Positions 49,467 through 57,335 of a stretch of 64,000 bases of DNA are shown piece after piece; positions within the stretch are counted from its first letter, which is position 1; each line of letters starts with the position of its first letter. The notes below the pieces were generated by a model. It saw nothing but the letters and a program-made list of their open reading frames with translations. It was not told where the DNA came from and ran no database searches. Both the position numbers and the translations under genes were made by a program. Origin of the DNA: Teretinema sp942493045. GTDB taxonomy: Bacteria; Spirochaetota; Spirochaetia; Treponematales; Treponemataceae. The stretch is taken from positions 1,302,001 to 1,366,000 of the forward strand of contig OW818665.1 of assembly GCA_942493045.1 (NCBI GenBank), in the 5' to 3' direction.

Positions 49467-51320
49467 TTATGTGGACAACACGAATTCATCCTGGAAATCG
49501 GCTCGGATTTTCAGGATCGGATCCAGATGCTTAAAAAAAACATCGATGATTTGCGGATCAAAATGACTGTTGGCTTCCTTGAGCATATGCGCCAGCACTT
49601 CTTCCAGGGGCCAGGCCTTTTTATAGCAGCGGTCACTGGCCAGGGAATCAAAAACGTCGGCAACGGCGGTGATGCGCCCGAAAATGTGAATCTCGTCACC
49701 TTTCAGGCTGCGCGGATAACCCGTACCGTCAAATTTTTCATGGTGTTCATGAGCGATCATCGCGGCGGAAACGAATATCTCGCGCTGCGACCGGCGCAGC
49801 ATCTCATAGCCCACCTGGGTATGACTTTTAATCACCGTAAATTCGTCCGGTGTCAGCTGCCCCGGCTTTAATAATATAGAGTCCGGTATGCCGAGTTTGC
49901 CGATATCATGCATCGGAGCGGCCAGGCGCAGAATATCAAGTTCTTTTTGACTCAGGCCGTAGCATTCCGCCAGAATGCGCGAATACTCGGTCACCCGGCG
50001 GACATGGTTACCGGTTTCCTTGGACCGCGCTTCGGCAACCTCGCTTAAACGCAGAATAACCTCTTTCTGGGTCGATTCAATCTCGTTATAGAGGTTTTCC
50101 ATTTCTTTATGGGTTTCCATGACCAGCAGGTTTTTCTTTTCTACCTCATGGGTATAGTCCTGCAGGTTGGAATAGACTTGCAGAATTCGGTTTCCGATAA
50201 TGATAACCAGACTGACAATGAGTGATAAAATGCCCCAGGAAGTCACAAAATAGCCGCGCGGCAGCACATGCATTTCCTGGAGGATATCGTAAAAACCGCA
50301 CACCGCGGAGACGGCAAACCCCAAAATAAAAATTATGGCCTCGCCGTTTTTCCTGAAAGCCGCGTTAAAGCAGAACACCAGACACAGGATGATATTAGCT
50401 AACAGGCCGATCTTAAAAAACGGCAGAACCAGTTGCAGAACATTCGGATAAAAGAAGGAAATTAAAATCACCGGGATGGCATAAACCGCGGCCAGGACCC
50501 ACAGCCAGTACATCGGATTGCGTTTCGAGGGCTGCAGGATATCACGCACAAAAAGATCAATACCCAGCGGCAGCAGAAACAGGCTGGAAGTTTCCAAGTA
50601 TCCCCACAGCAGGTAATTATTGCCGAAAAGCACCTGTTTGATGTCGGTACGGGTAAAGGTATAGACTCCGAGGTTGAATACAAGTACCGCAAAAGATAAA
50701 AAGGTGGTTTCCACGCGGCGTTTAAAATAGAACACCAGTGAAAACAGGGCGATCGCGCAGTACATTATGGCTAAAACAGTCTTGTCCAGATCCTGACGAA
50801 TAATACCGGTAATCAGGGTGCTGTGCGGGGCAAAATCAACCTTTCCGCCGCCGAGTCCGATCATCTCTATCGCCGAATACACCTCGAAATACAAAGTTTT
50901 TCCCGGATAGTCGAGGGGCAGACTGATAAAATGACGGGAAAAGGAGGATAGATAGTCAGTCCTTTTCCCGTAGCGATAAATTTCGGTATCCTCCAGAAAA
51001 AGGCGGAAACACTGATCAACATAGCTGGTCTTGAGTACGGCGTCCCGGTAGACAGTCTGAGGAAGACGCAGTCGGTACCAGAGCAGCGATCCGACCCGCG
51101 CGGTTTGAAACTGCTCCAGAGCGCTCAGCGCTGTCCATTCGCTTTCCTCAAGGGTAATAATTTCGCTGATATCCATCTCGCCGGCCGGCCGGTAAAACGA
51201 CCAGCCGGCGCGCAATTCGGTGGAAAAAAGGGTTAAGGCAGTGGCCTGCAACAGCACAGCTACAAGACATACTTTTTTGAGTAATTGAGAATTCATGATA
51301 CGAGAAGTATCCACTTTCAC
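49467..51320 (-). CDS. 7TMR-DISM plus HD-GYP c-di-GMP phosphodiesterase-like protein
   Basis: The 617-aa protein has a signal peptide, a 7TMR-DISM extracellular jelly-roll (about 35-180), seven membrane helices (about 185-400), a short coiled coil and an HD-GYP domain with HDIGKLGIPD (His471-Asp472) and HHEKFDGTGYP. It should hydrolyse c-di-GMP in response to an envelope ligand. The track start is GTG 51320; GTG 51314 with GGAAGG eight bases upstream and ATG 51296 are alternatives. Confidence 0.9.
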   Translation of the reverse strand: MKVDTSRIMNSQLLKKVCLVAVLLQATALTLFSTELRAGWSFYRPAGEMDISEIITLEESEWTALSALEQFQTARVGSLLWYRLRLPQTVYRDAVLKTSYVDQCFRLFLEDTEIYRYGKRTDYLSSFSRHFISLPLDYPGKTLYFEVYSAIEMIGLGGGKVDFAPHSTLITGIIRQDLDKTVLAIMYCAIALFSLVFYFKRRVETTFLSFAVLVFNLGVYTFTRTDIKQVLFGNNYLLWGYLETSSLFLLPLGIDLFVRDILQPSKRNPMYWLWVLAAVYAIPVILISFFYPNVLQLVLPFFKIGLLANIILCLVFCFNAAFRKNGEAIIFILGFAVSAVCGFYDILQEMHVLPRGYFVTSWGILSLIVSLVIIIGNRILQVYSNLQDYTHEVEKKNLLVMETHKEMENLYNEIESTQKEVILRLSEVAEARSKETGNHVRRVTEYSRILAECYGLSQKELDILRLAAPMHDIGKLGIPDSILLKPGQLTPDEFTVIKSHTQVGYEMLRRSQREIFVSAAMIAHEHHEKFDGTGYPRSLKGDEIHIFGRITAVADVFDSLASDRCYKKAWPLEEVLAHMLKEANSHFDPQIIDVFFKHLDPILKIRADFQDEFVLST

Positions 51321-51357
51321 ACCCTTCCAGTCAAATTTAAGGCTGTTCGGTCCGCGC

Positions 51358-53160
51358 TCATTTCAAATGCTGTGAAAAGCTGCTCCCGCCGAGTTTCATG
51401 AAGGATTGAAAATCAGCGATAGGCAGATAATAGCCGGCGCCAAAGGCTTCTGCGTCAAAAGAAAGCCAGAAATATAAACCGTCGAACACTGTCCCCGCCA
51501 ACTGTTCTTCGTTCAGCCCGGCCCAGGGTCTGATCAGCTCGAAAAGACGGCGGGTCGAAAATTTGGCCGCCAGACGCGCCGACGGCGGAACGCTCTCCCG
51601 CAGCCGCCGCCAGCCGGTGGAATTATCCGCCGACTGTTCGCTCTGCCAACCGGAGGCCAGAGAACGGGCTTTATAGGGGCCACCGGTACTGGTGTACAGG
51701 TCAAAGCCTTCCGGCCAGATTGTCATATCCAGTTTGGCCATCAGACGGTCGGCCAGGGCTTGCATGGAAAGAGTTTTTTTCTGATCGCTGCCCTGGGTAT
51801 AGCGCTCTCCCAAACGCAGCCGCCAGCCGAGGGTATCGTATTCATGGCCCTCAAGGGTCGCGGTATTGTAAAACATACGCAGAGCAAAGCCGGCTTCGCT
51901 CAGGATTTGATCAAAGGCCGGCCCGTACAGGTCAGCTCCGGCGGACCAGGCCAGGGCCGCGCGGTAGGCGCTGATATCCCGCGGTAAAGACCAGGTTTTA
52001 TAATCCACTTGAATGGCCTTATCCAGAATGGACTCAACCGCGCGTGGATCGGACACCCCGGCCATTTTGGCCTGTAAGTCCGGCGCGATACTGATATCGA
52101 AGCTGGCGGCGCCGATATAACCGGCGGCTCTGGAAACTTCTTCTCCGTAACGGCGATAATCCGCGCCGAGCATACCTTCGCTACCGGGAAGATTGTACCA
52201 GGCGCTGGTATAGCGAAACAGGGCTTCATTGTCAAACGACCAGCTTAAGGCTAAGAGGGCATTATTATCCAGCTTATTCCAGTAGGAAAGCGCCGGGGCC
52301 TTACCGGCCAGTTCAGCGCCCACACGGGACGAGCGGGAGCCATCGACGTTGAAAGCCTGAGTAGAAAACAGCAATCCGTCGGAAGCGGCCAGAAATGAAA
52401 ACTCCACGCGTGAAAAATCGCTGAGGCTGGATTCCACTATCGCAAGCGTATTGCGTAGGGTGGTAATCGTATTCACGTCAGTTTGCGCGGATTTAATGGA
52501 TGCGCGTATTTGCTCAAAAAAGGAAAAAACCTCACTCTGCCAGTTACTGAGGGCATTGGCGACTTCGATGCCGGCAACAATGGTAGCCGTATCGGTGATA
52601 GCCGTTCGCGGCCTCTCCAGCGACTCCGCGGGAGCCAGCGTGGGAGCCGCGCCTTCGAAAGCGATAACGGCCCAGGAACCGATCAGGGCAAAGCGTTCCG
52701 GATGTTCGGCGCTGTCCGGGAAGGTCTGCCTGATACGGTCCAGACTTTTCTGCCCTTCACGCATATTCAGATATACTACGGACTGGGGTGCCGCGGTATT
52801 TTCCGGATTCGGCAGATAGGCAAACACCACCGGATGGGAGGCATTCACTTCTGCTAGCATGGTATCCAGCACCTGCCGCTGACCGGCATTTTTTTCCGAT
52901 ATCGATTCTGTCAATGATTTCCCGCTGTTCTGCTCCAGGCCGCTTTCTTTCCAAAACGCGTTCAGGCCAAAAAAGGCGGCGCGGGGGTCGTCAATATAAA
53001 CCCAGAGCAGGGCTGTAGAGGGCACTGGCGGTAATTCCGAGCGGCGAGCAGAGCCGCGGCAGGCAACAAGCGCAAAACTAAGCACCATTAAAAACAAGAA
53101 ACCGGCTGCCTGAAAGCCAGCCGGTTTACTGCGCTGTAATCGGTAAAATGAAGATTTCAT
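51358..53160 (-). CDS. Large predicted lipoprotein of unknown function
   Basis: The ~600-aa product has a signal peptide with lipobox (FALVAC). The rest is mixed alpha/beta with no family I recognise; a repeated theme of LLFSTQAF, ALLALSWSF and AASFDIS strands suggests a two-half architecture like DUF3352-type proteins, but this is weak. ATG 53160 is chosen because AGGAG lies five bases before it. It stands 37 bases upstream of the HD-GYP gene in the same direction. Confidence 0.75.
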   Translation of the reverse strand: MKSSFYRLQRSKPAGFQAAGFLFLMVLSFALVACRGSARRSELPPVPSTALLWVYIDDPRAAFFGLNAFWKESGLEQNSGKSLTESISEKNAGQRQVLDTMLAEVNASHPVVFAYLPNPENTAAPQSVVYLNMREGQKSLDRIRQTFPDSAEHPERFALIGSWAVIAFEGAAPTLAPAESLERPRTAITDTATIVAGIEVANALSNWQSEVFSFFEQIRASIKSAQTDVNTITTLRNTLAIVESSLSDFSRVEFSFLAASDGLLFSTQAFNVDGSRSSRVGAELAGKAPALSYWNKLDNNALLALSWSFDNEALFRYTSAWYNLPGSEGMLGADYRRYGEEVSRAAGYIGAASFDISIAPDLQAKMAGVSDPRAVESILDKAIQVDYKTWSLPRDISAYRAALAWSAGADLYGPAFDQILSEAGFALRMFYNTATLEGHEYDTLGWRLRLGERYTQGSDQKKTLSMQALADRLMAKLDMTIWPEGFDLYTSTGGPYKARSLASGWQSEQSADNSTGWRRLRESVPPSARLAAKFSTRRLFELIRPWAGLNEEQLAGTVFDGLYFWLSFDAEAFGAGYYLPIADFQSFMKLGGSSFSQHLK

Positions 53161-53229
53161 CATGACTCCTGAACATACAGAGTACACCAGGATTCGATAA
53201 AAAAAAAGTGTTATCGGGGAAAGAAAAAA

Positions 53230-54108
53230 CTATTCGGTCAGCAGTCGCAGCGCCTCGGCATATTTGGAGGCTGTCTGTTCAATGACCGACTGGGGTAGCC
53301 GCGGAGCCGGAGCTTTCTTGTTCCAGTCCTGGGTTTCCAGCCAGTCCCGCACAAACTGCTTGTCGAATGACGGTGGGGACATACCGACCTGATAGCTGGA
53401 GATCGGCCAAAAACGGGAGGAGTCCGGGGTGAGCACTTCATCAATCAGGTGCACTGTACCCGCCTCATCCAGGCCGAACTCAAATTTGGTATCGGCAATA
53501 ATGATGCCCTTGGTCGCGGCGAATTCTGCGGCCTTGGTATACAGAGTCAGCGTCGCGTCGCGCACCTGGCGGGCGACATCCTCACCGACTATTGACTTGG
53601 CCTGTTCGTAAGAAATGTTTTCATCGTGCTGACCGGCAGGGGCCTTGGTCGATGGGGTAAAAAGCGCCTGTTCCAGCTTTTGAGCTTCCCGTAAACCGGA
53701 GGGCAGGGCATGGCCGCAAACCATGCCTGTCTTTTTATAGTCCTTCCAGCCGGAGCCGATCAGGTAACCGCGCACAATGGCTTCAATGGCCAAGGGTTTC
53801 AGTTTCTTGACTACGATGGAGCGGCCGGCGATCTGAGCGCGCTCTGCGGCGCTCACCACTGTTTCCGGGTCTATTCCTGTGACGTGTGTGGGCATCAGGT
53901 TTCCGTATTTCGCGAACCAGAAATTGGACATGGCCGTCAGTATCTTGCCCTTGTTGGGGATGGGATCTTCCAGAATAACATCGAAGGCTGACAGGCGGTC
54001 GGTCTGGACAACCAGCAGTTTGTCGGTGCCTACCGCGTAAATATCGCGTACCTTGCCGCGGTGCAGCAGGGGCAGAGAGTGTAAGTCTGATTGTAATAAA
54101 CCGGCCAT
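53230..54108 (-). CDS. purC: Phosphoribosylaminoimidazole-succinocarboxamide (SAICAR) synthase
   Basis: The 292-aa protein matches the longer PurC type: LHRGKVRDIYAVG, TDRLSAFDVILEDPIPNKG, EAIVRGYLIGSGWKDY, IIIADTKFEFGLDE and DSSRFWP. It joins aspartate to CAIR in purine synthesis. No other pur gene is in the window. It is divergent from padR. Confidence 0.95.
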   Translation of the reverse strand: MAGLLQSDLHSLPLLHRGKVRDIYAVGTDKLLVVQTDRLSAFDVILEDPIPNKGKILTAMSNFWFAKYGNLMPTHVTGIDPETVVSAAERAQIAGRSIVVKKLKPLAIEAIVRGYLIGSGWKDYKKTGMVCGHALPSGLREAQKLEQALFTPSTKAPAGQHDENISYEQAKSIVGEDVARQVRDATLTLYTKAAEFAATKGIIIADTKFEFGLDEAGTVHLIDEVLTPDSSRFWPISSYQVGMSPPSFDKQFVRDWLETQDWNKKAPAPRLPQSVIEQTASKYAEALRLLTE

Positions 54109-54223
54109 GTAAAACTCCTGTGAAACTGTTTATGCTGTTATGATAGCTGTACTTTTGCCTGAATAACCGCTCCGTGTCAACCGTTGGCGAGGCCAACTCT
54201 TTTCATTTTTAATAAACTTGTGC

Positions 54224-54252
54224 TTGACACAGTGTATATCACACACTATATT
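54224..54252 (+). promoter_or_regulatory. padR promoter with spacer palindrome
   Basis: TTGACA, exactly 17 bases, TATATT. The arms AGTGT (54231-54235) and ACACT (54243-54247) form an inverted repeat filling the spacer, a likely PadR autoregulatory operator. Confidence 0.65.
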
Positions 54253-54269
54253 TAACACAGGTGGTAAGT

Positions 54270-54638
54270 ATGAGTGATAATCACTTACAGACAGAAATTG
54301 TGGAAAACCTGACCCAGGAACTAAAACGCGGCACCCTGGTACTCGGCGTACTGTGGTGTACCGGAGAACCGGTGTACGGCTATGCTCTGGTCAGTTCACT
54401 GCAAAACAAAGGCATCGATATCGAGCAGAATACCCTCTACCCCCTGCTGCGGCGTCTGGAAAAACAGGGACTTCTGGAAAGCAGCTGGCATACCGATGAA
54501 TCCAGGCCACGGCGCTATTACCGCATCAGCGCGGTCGGGCTGGCGGTACGCGGGCAATTGATGGAAGCCTGGAGCGAAATGAACCGGGCTATCGGCAACC
54601 TGAGCGGTAATGTATCCCAGAAAGGAGCGGAAAAATGA
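54270..54638 (+). CDS. PadR-family transcriptional regulator
   Basis: The 122-aa winged-helix protein shows LKRGTLVLGVLWCTGEPVYGYAL, NTLYPLLRRLEKQGLLESSW and PRRYYRISAVG, diagnostic of PadR. It probably represses its own operon. ATG 54270 has AGGTGG five bases upstream. Its stop overlaps the next ATG (ATGA), the usual PadR/HAAS arrangement. Confidence 0.93.
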   Translation: MSDNHLQTEIVENLTQELKRGTLVLGVLWCTGEPVYGYALVSSLQNKGIDIEQNTLYPLLRRLEKQGLLESSWHTDESRPRRYYRISAVGLAVRGQLMEAWSEMNRAIGNLSGNVSQKGAEK

Positions 54639-55603
54639 AACTGATCGAACAATATCTGAAAGCGGTCGAAGTAAAACTGCCCTGGCGGGGCCGCTCTGAT
54701 ATCATCGCGGAATTGCGTAGTCTGCTGTCGGACAGCATCGAGGAGCGCTTTGGATCCGAGCCGACAGAGGCTGAACTGAAAACCGCCCTGCTTGAATTCG
54801 GTAGCCCCGGCACGGTAGCCGCCCGTTAAGCCGGAGAGAAGCCGGTAATCACCGCCGGTTTGGCAGGGCTCTTTAAAATGCTGGTGCTGATATTGCTCGG
54901 CGCGATGGCAGTGGCCTTCTTCGTGTTAATGGTGATAGAGCTGGTCACCGCCGGCGTTGATACCCTGACCCTTGGCAAAATCGCCCGCTCTCTGGCCGAT
55001 TTTCTTTTAAAGACCGTGAGCGCCTGGGCCAGCGCGGTCGGTTTTATGACCTTGTTTTTTATGGCGGCTGGCCGCTTACTACCGGAGGCTTCAGTCAACC
55101 TGGAGGATGACTGGTCACCCGATGAACTCTCCGCGATAGTTCTGGAGCGTGATTCAGTTTCCATTCCGGAAGCGGTGATAAATCTGGCCGGTTTGGCGGC
55201 CGTAACTACTCTGATCAACTTTTTTCCGCAAGTCATCAGCTCCGCGGAGAACTTGCTTGTAAAAGGCGGGTTGACTCTCGCTCATCTCGTCAATATGGAA
55301 GTATTTACCGGCTATGTGCCATTCCTGACCGTGCTCTGGCTGGCAGAGTTTGCCTTATACGCCACGCTGCTCATTCGCCGCTCCTGGAACGGCCCTACCC
55401 GGCTATGGCAGCTGGTTACCGAGGCCGCCGGCGCGCTGATACTGCTGCGCGTCGCCAGTGACGCGCGACTCTACACCCCTTCCAGCGGCCTGTTCGGCTT
55501 CCGCACCATCTTCCTGATTATCGGCCTGGTCAGTGTTGCCGAGACGGCCGGTCTGCTCTGGAAACAAGTCCAACAACGCGTGATAGATAAAGCGTCCGAA
55601 TAA
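54635..55603 (+). pseudogene. HAAS-type membrane protein gene interrupted by one in-frame TAA
   Basis: Codons 1-64 encode a HAAS/DUF1700-like cytoplasmic domain (EQYLKAVEVKLPWRGRSDIIAELRS, FGSPGTVAAR). A TAA at 54827-54829 stops it, but the same frame continues without shift through six hydrophobic segments to 55603. The stop sits where relatives usually have a Tyr after VAA-x, so one base change (TAC/TAT to TAA) explains it. GGAGAG follows the stop, but no ATG/GTG/TTG stands at proper spacing; TTG 54860 is possible. It is a recent pseudogene, a readthrough gene or a sequencing error. Confidence 0.7.
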
Positions 55604-55638
55604 AAAAAGCCCCGCCATCCTTTATAGGTGAGCGGGGC
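55602..55638 (-). terminator. Terminator of gap (also faces the HAAS gene)
   Basis: Stem GCCCCGC/GCGGGGC with a 16-base loop, followed on the minus strand by seven T. On the plus strand only four T follow, so it is stronger for gap. Confidence 0.75.
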
Positions 55639-55681
55639 ATTTTACACCGGCCGGGTTGAACCGGTCGGCGCAAGAGCGAAA

Positions 55682-56677
55682 TTACTTGGCCATTACGCGA
55701 ACCATCTCGCAAACCTTGTTGGAATAACCCCACTCGTTATCGTACCAGGACACTACCTTGATGAAGGTCTTGTCGAGGGCGATACCGGCTTTGGAATCGA
55801 ACACGGAGGTGCGGGCTTCGTCGCGGAAATCGGTGGAAACAACATCGTCGGCGGTATAGCCGAGAACGCCTTTCAGCTCGCCTTCGGAGGCATTCTTCAT
55901 GGCGGCGCAGACATCCTCGTAGGAAGCTTCTTTTACGAGCTCTACGGTCAGGTCAACGACGGAAACGTCGGAGGTCGGAACGCGGAAAGCCATACCGGTC
56001 AGCTTGCCGTTCAGTTCGGGGAGAACCTTGCCGACAGCCTTGGCGGCGCCAGTGGAGCTGGGGATGATGTTTTCGAGGATACCGCGTCCGCCTCTCCAGT
56101 CTTTGGAGGAAGGACCGTCAACGGTCTTCTGGGTGGCGGTGGCGGCGTGCACAGTGGTCATCAGACCGCGCTTGATGCCGAAGGAGTCATTGAGAACCTT
56201 GGCAACGGGAGCGAGACAGTTGGTAGTGCAGGAAGCATTGGAGATGATGGCTTCTCCGGCATAAGACTTGTGGTTTACGCCGTATACGAACATCGGGGTA
56301 TCATCTTTGGAAGGGGCGGAAAGAATTACTTTCTTGGCTCCTGCGGTAATGTGCTTGGTGGCGGTTTCCTTGTCGAGGAAGAAACCGGTGGATTCCACGA
56401 CGATTTCGGCTCCGACTTCGTTCCACTTCAGGTTGGCAGGGTCCTTCTCGGCGGTGAGACGGATTTTCTTGCCGTTTACGATGAGGTTGTTGCCTTCGAC
56501 GGAAACCTCACCCTTGAACTGGCCATGTACTGAATCATACTTCAGCATATAAGCCAAATAGGCGGGCTCGAGAAGGTCATTGATACCTACAATTTCAATG
56601 TCTTTGCTGAAGTTTTCGACTGCGGCACGGAAAACCATGCGGCCAATACGGCCAAAACCGTTAATTCCTACTTTCAT
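55682..56677 (-). CDS. gap: Glyceraldehyde-3-phosphate dehydrogenase
   Basis: The 331-aa protein begins KVGINGFGRIGRMVFR and has catalytic Cys150 in SNASCTTNC and His177. Asp34 (GINDLLEP) indicates NAD preference. It carries out the phosphorylating step of glycolysis. AGGAG precedes the ATG by about six bases. A strong promoter with a palindrome lies upstream, so it is probably regulated separately from pgk and tpiA. Confidence 0.97.
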   Translation of the reverse strand: MKVGINGFGRIGRMVFRAAVENFSKDIEIVGINDLLEPAYLAYMLKYDSVHGQFKGEVSVEGNNLIVNGKKIRLTAEKDPANLKWNEVGAEIVVESTGFFLDKETATKHITAGAKKVILSAPSKDDTPMFVYGVNHKSYAGEAIISNASCTTNCLAPVAKVLNDSFGIKRGLMTTVHAATATQKTVDGPSSKDWRGGRGILENIIPSSTGAAKAVGKVLPELNGKLTGMAFRVPTSDVSVVDLTVELVKEASYEDVCAAMKNASEGELKGVLGYTADDVVSTDFRDEARTSVFDSKAGIALDKTFIKVVSWYDNEWGYSNKVCEMVRVMAK

Positions 56678-56709
56678 GTGGGGCTCCTGATCAATAAAAA
56701 TATATCGTT

Positions 56710-56738
56710 ATTGTACGAAAACAACGTTTTCGTGTCAA
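56710..56738 (-). promoter_or_regulatory. gap promoter whose spacer is a perfect palindrome
   Basis: On the minus strand TTGACA, 17 bases, TACAAT. The spacer 56716-56732 is exactly CGAAAAC-GTT-GTTTTCG, a perfect inverted repeat with 7-bp arms and likely operator. Confidence 0.75.
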
Positions 56739-56749
56739 TTAGATGCGCA

Positions 56750-57331
56750 CTAGTTATCACGCGTGTCGATTCGGCGGCACAGAAAGCCGGAATCTTCCAG
56801 GTATTGCCTGCGGGAAATTACCAGCTGAATCAATTCCTGGTACATTTCAAAGTTAACTTCCAGGGCTAAGGGGAAAATATACAGTTCAGTTTCTTCGCAG
56901 TAGCGCTCGATAAACTCAGGGTTGGTGACAAAACCGAGACTGATCATGTTGCTGATTCGGTCGGCGCATTTAAGGACCTTAGCCTTGTGCGAGCCCTTCT
57001 CGATAATCCGCTTCAGGTAGTCGACCTTGTTCTGGCCTTCCAGTTTGGTCACTTCCATGACCAGGTCATAAACCTGGCCGGATTCACTGTCAATCTCCAG
57101 AATCTGATTGCGGTTAAAATCGGGTACGTCCTCAATCACGTCGTGTATTATTGAAGCCTTCAATATGACACTGTCGATATACCCATAATCCAGCAAAATA
57201 CCCATGGTGTCGATCTGGTGGCGGAACATGTTCCCGCCGGCGTGCCGTTGCTTGCCGATCAGCACGGTAGCCAGCTGCATATAGGGAGCGAGATATATTC
57301 CTTTTAGAACCAGCATTTCCTGGGTATTCAT
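56750..57331 (-). CDS. RelA/SpoT-type HD hydrolase (MESH1-like small alarmone hydrolase)
   Basis: The 193-aa protein is a stand-alone Rel-type HD domain: RHQIDTMGILL (His38), ASIIHDVIEDV (His63-Asp64, Glu67-Asp68), TKLEGQ and KCADRISNMISLG (Asp124, Asn128), all the Mn2+ ligands of (p)ppGpp hydrolases. No synthetase domain is attached. It probably degrades (p)ppGpp or NADPH as MESH1 proteins do; which one is not decided. It follows valS by four bases. Confidence 0.8.
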   Translation of the reverse strand: MNTQEMLVLKGIYLAPYMQLATVLIGKQRHAGGNMFRHQIDTMGILLDYGYIDSVILKASIIHDVIEDVPDFNRNQILEIDSESGQVYDLVMEVTKLEGQNKVDYLKRIIEKGSHKAKVLKCADRISNMISLGFVTNPEFIERYCEETELYIFPLALEVNFEMYQELIQLVISRRQYLEDSGFLCRRIDTRDN

Positions 57332-57335
57332 CGCT

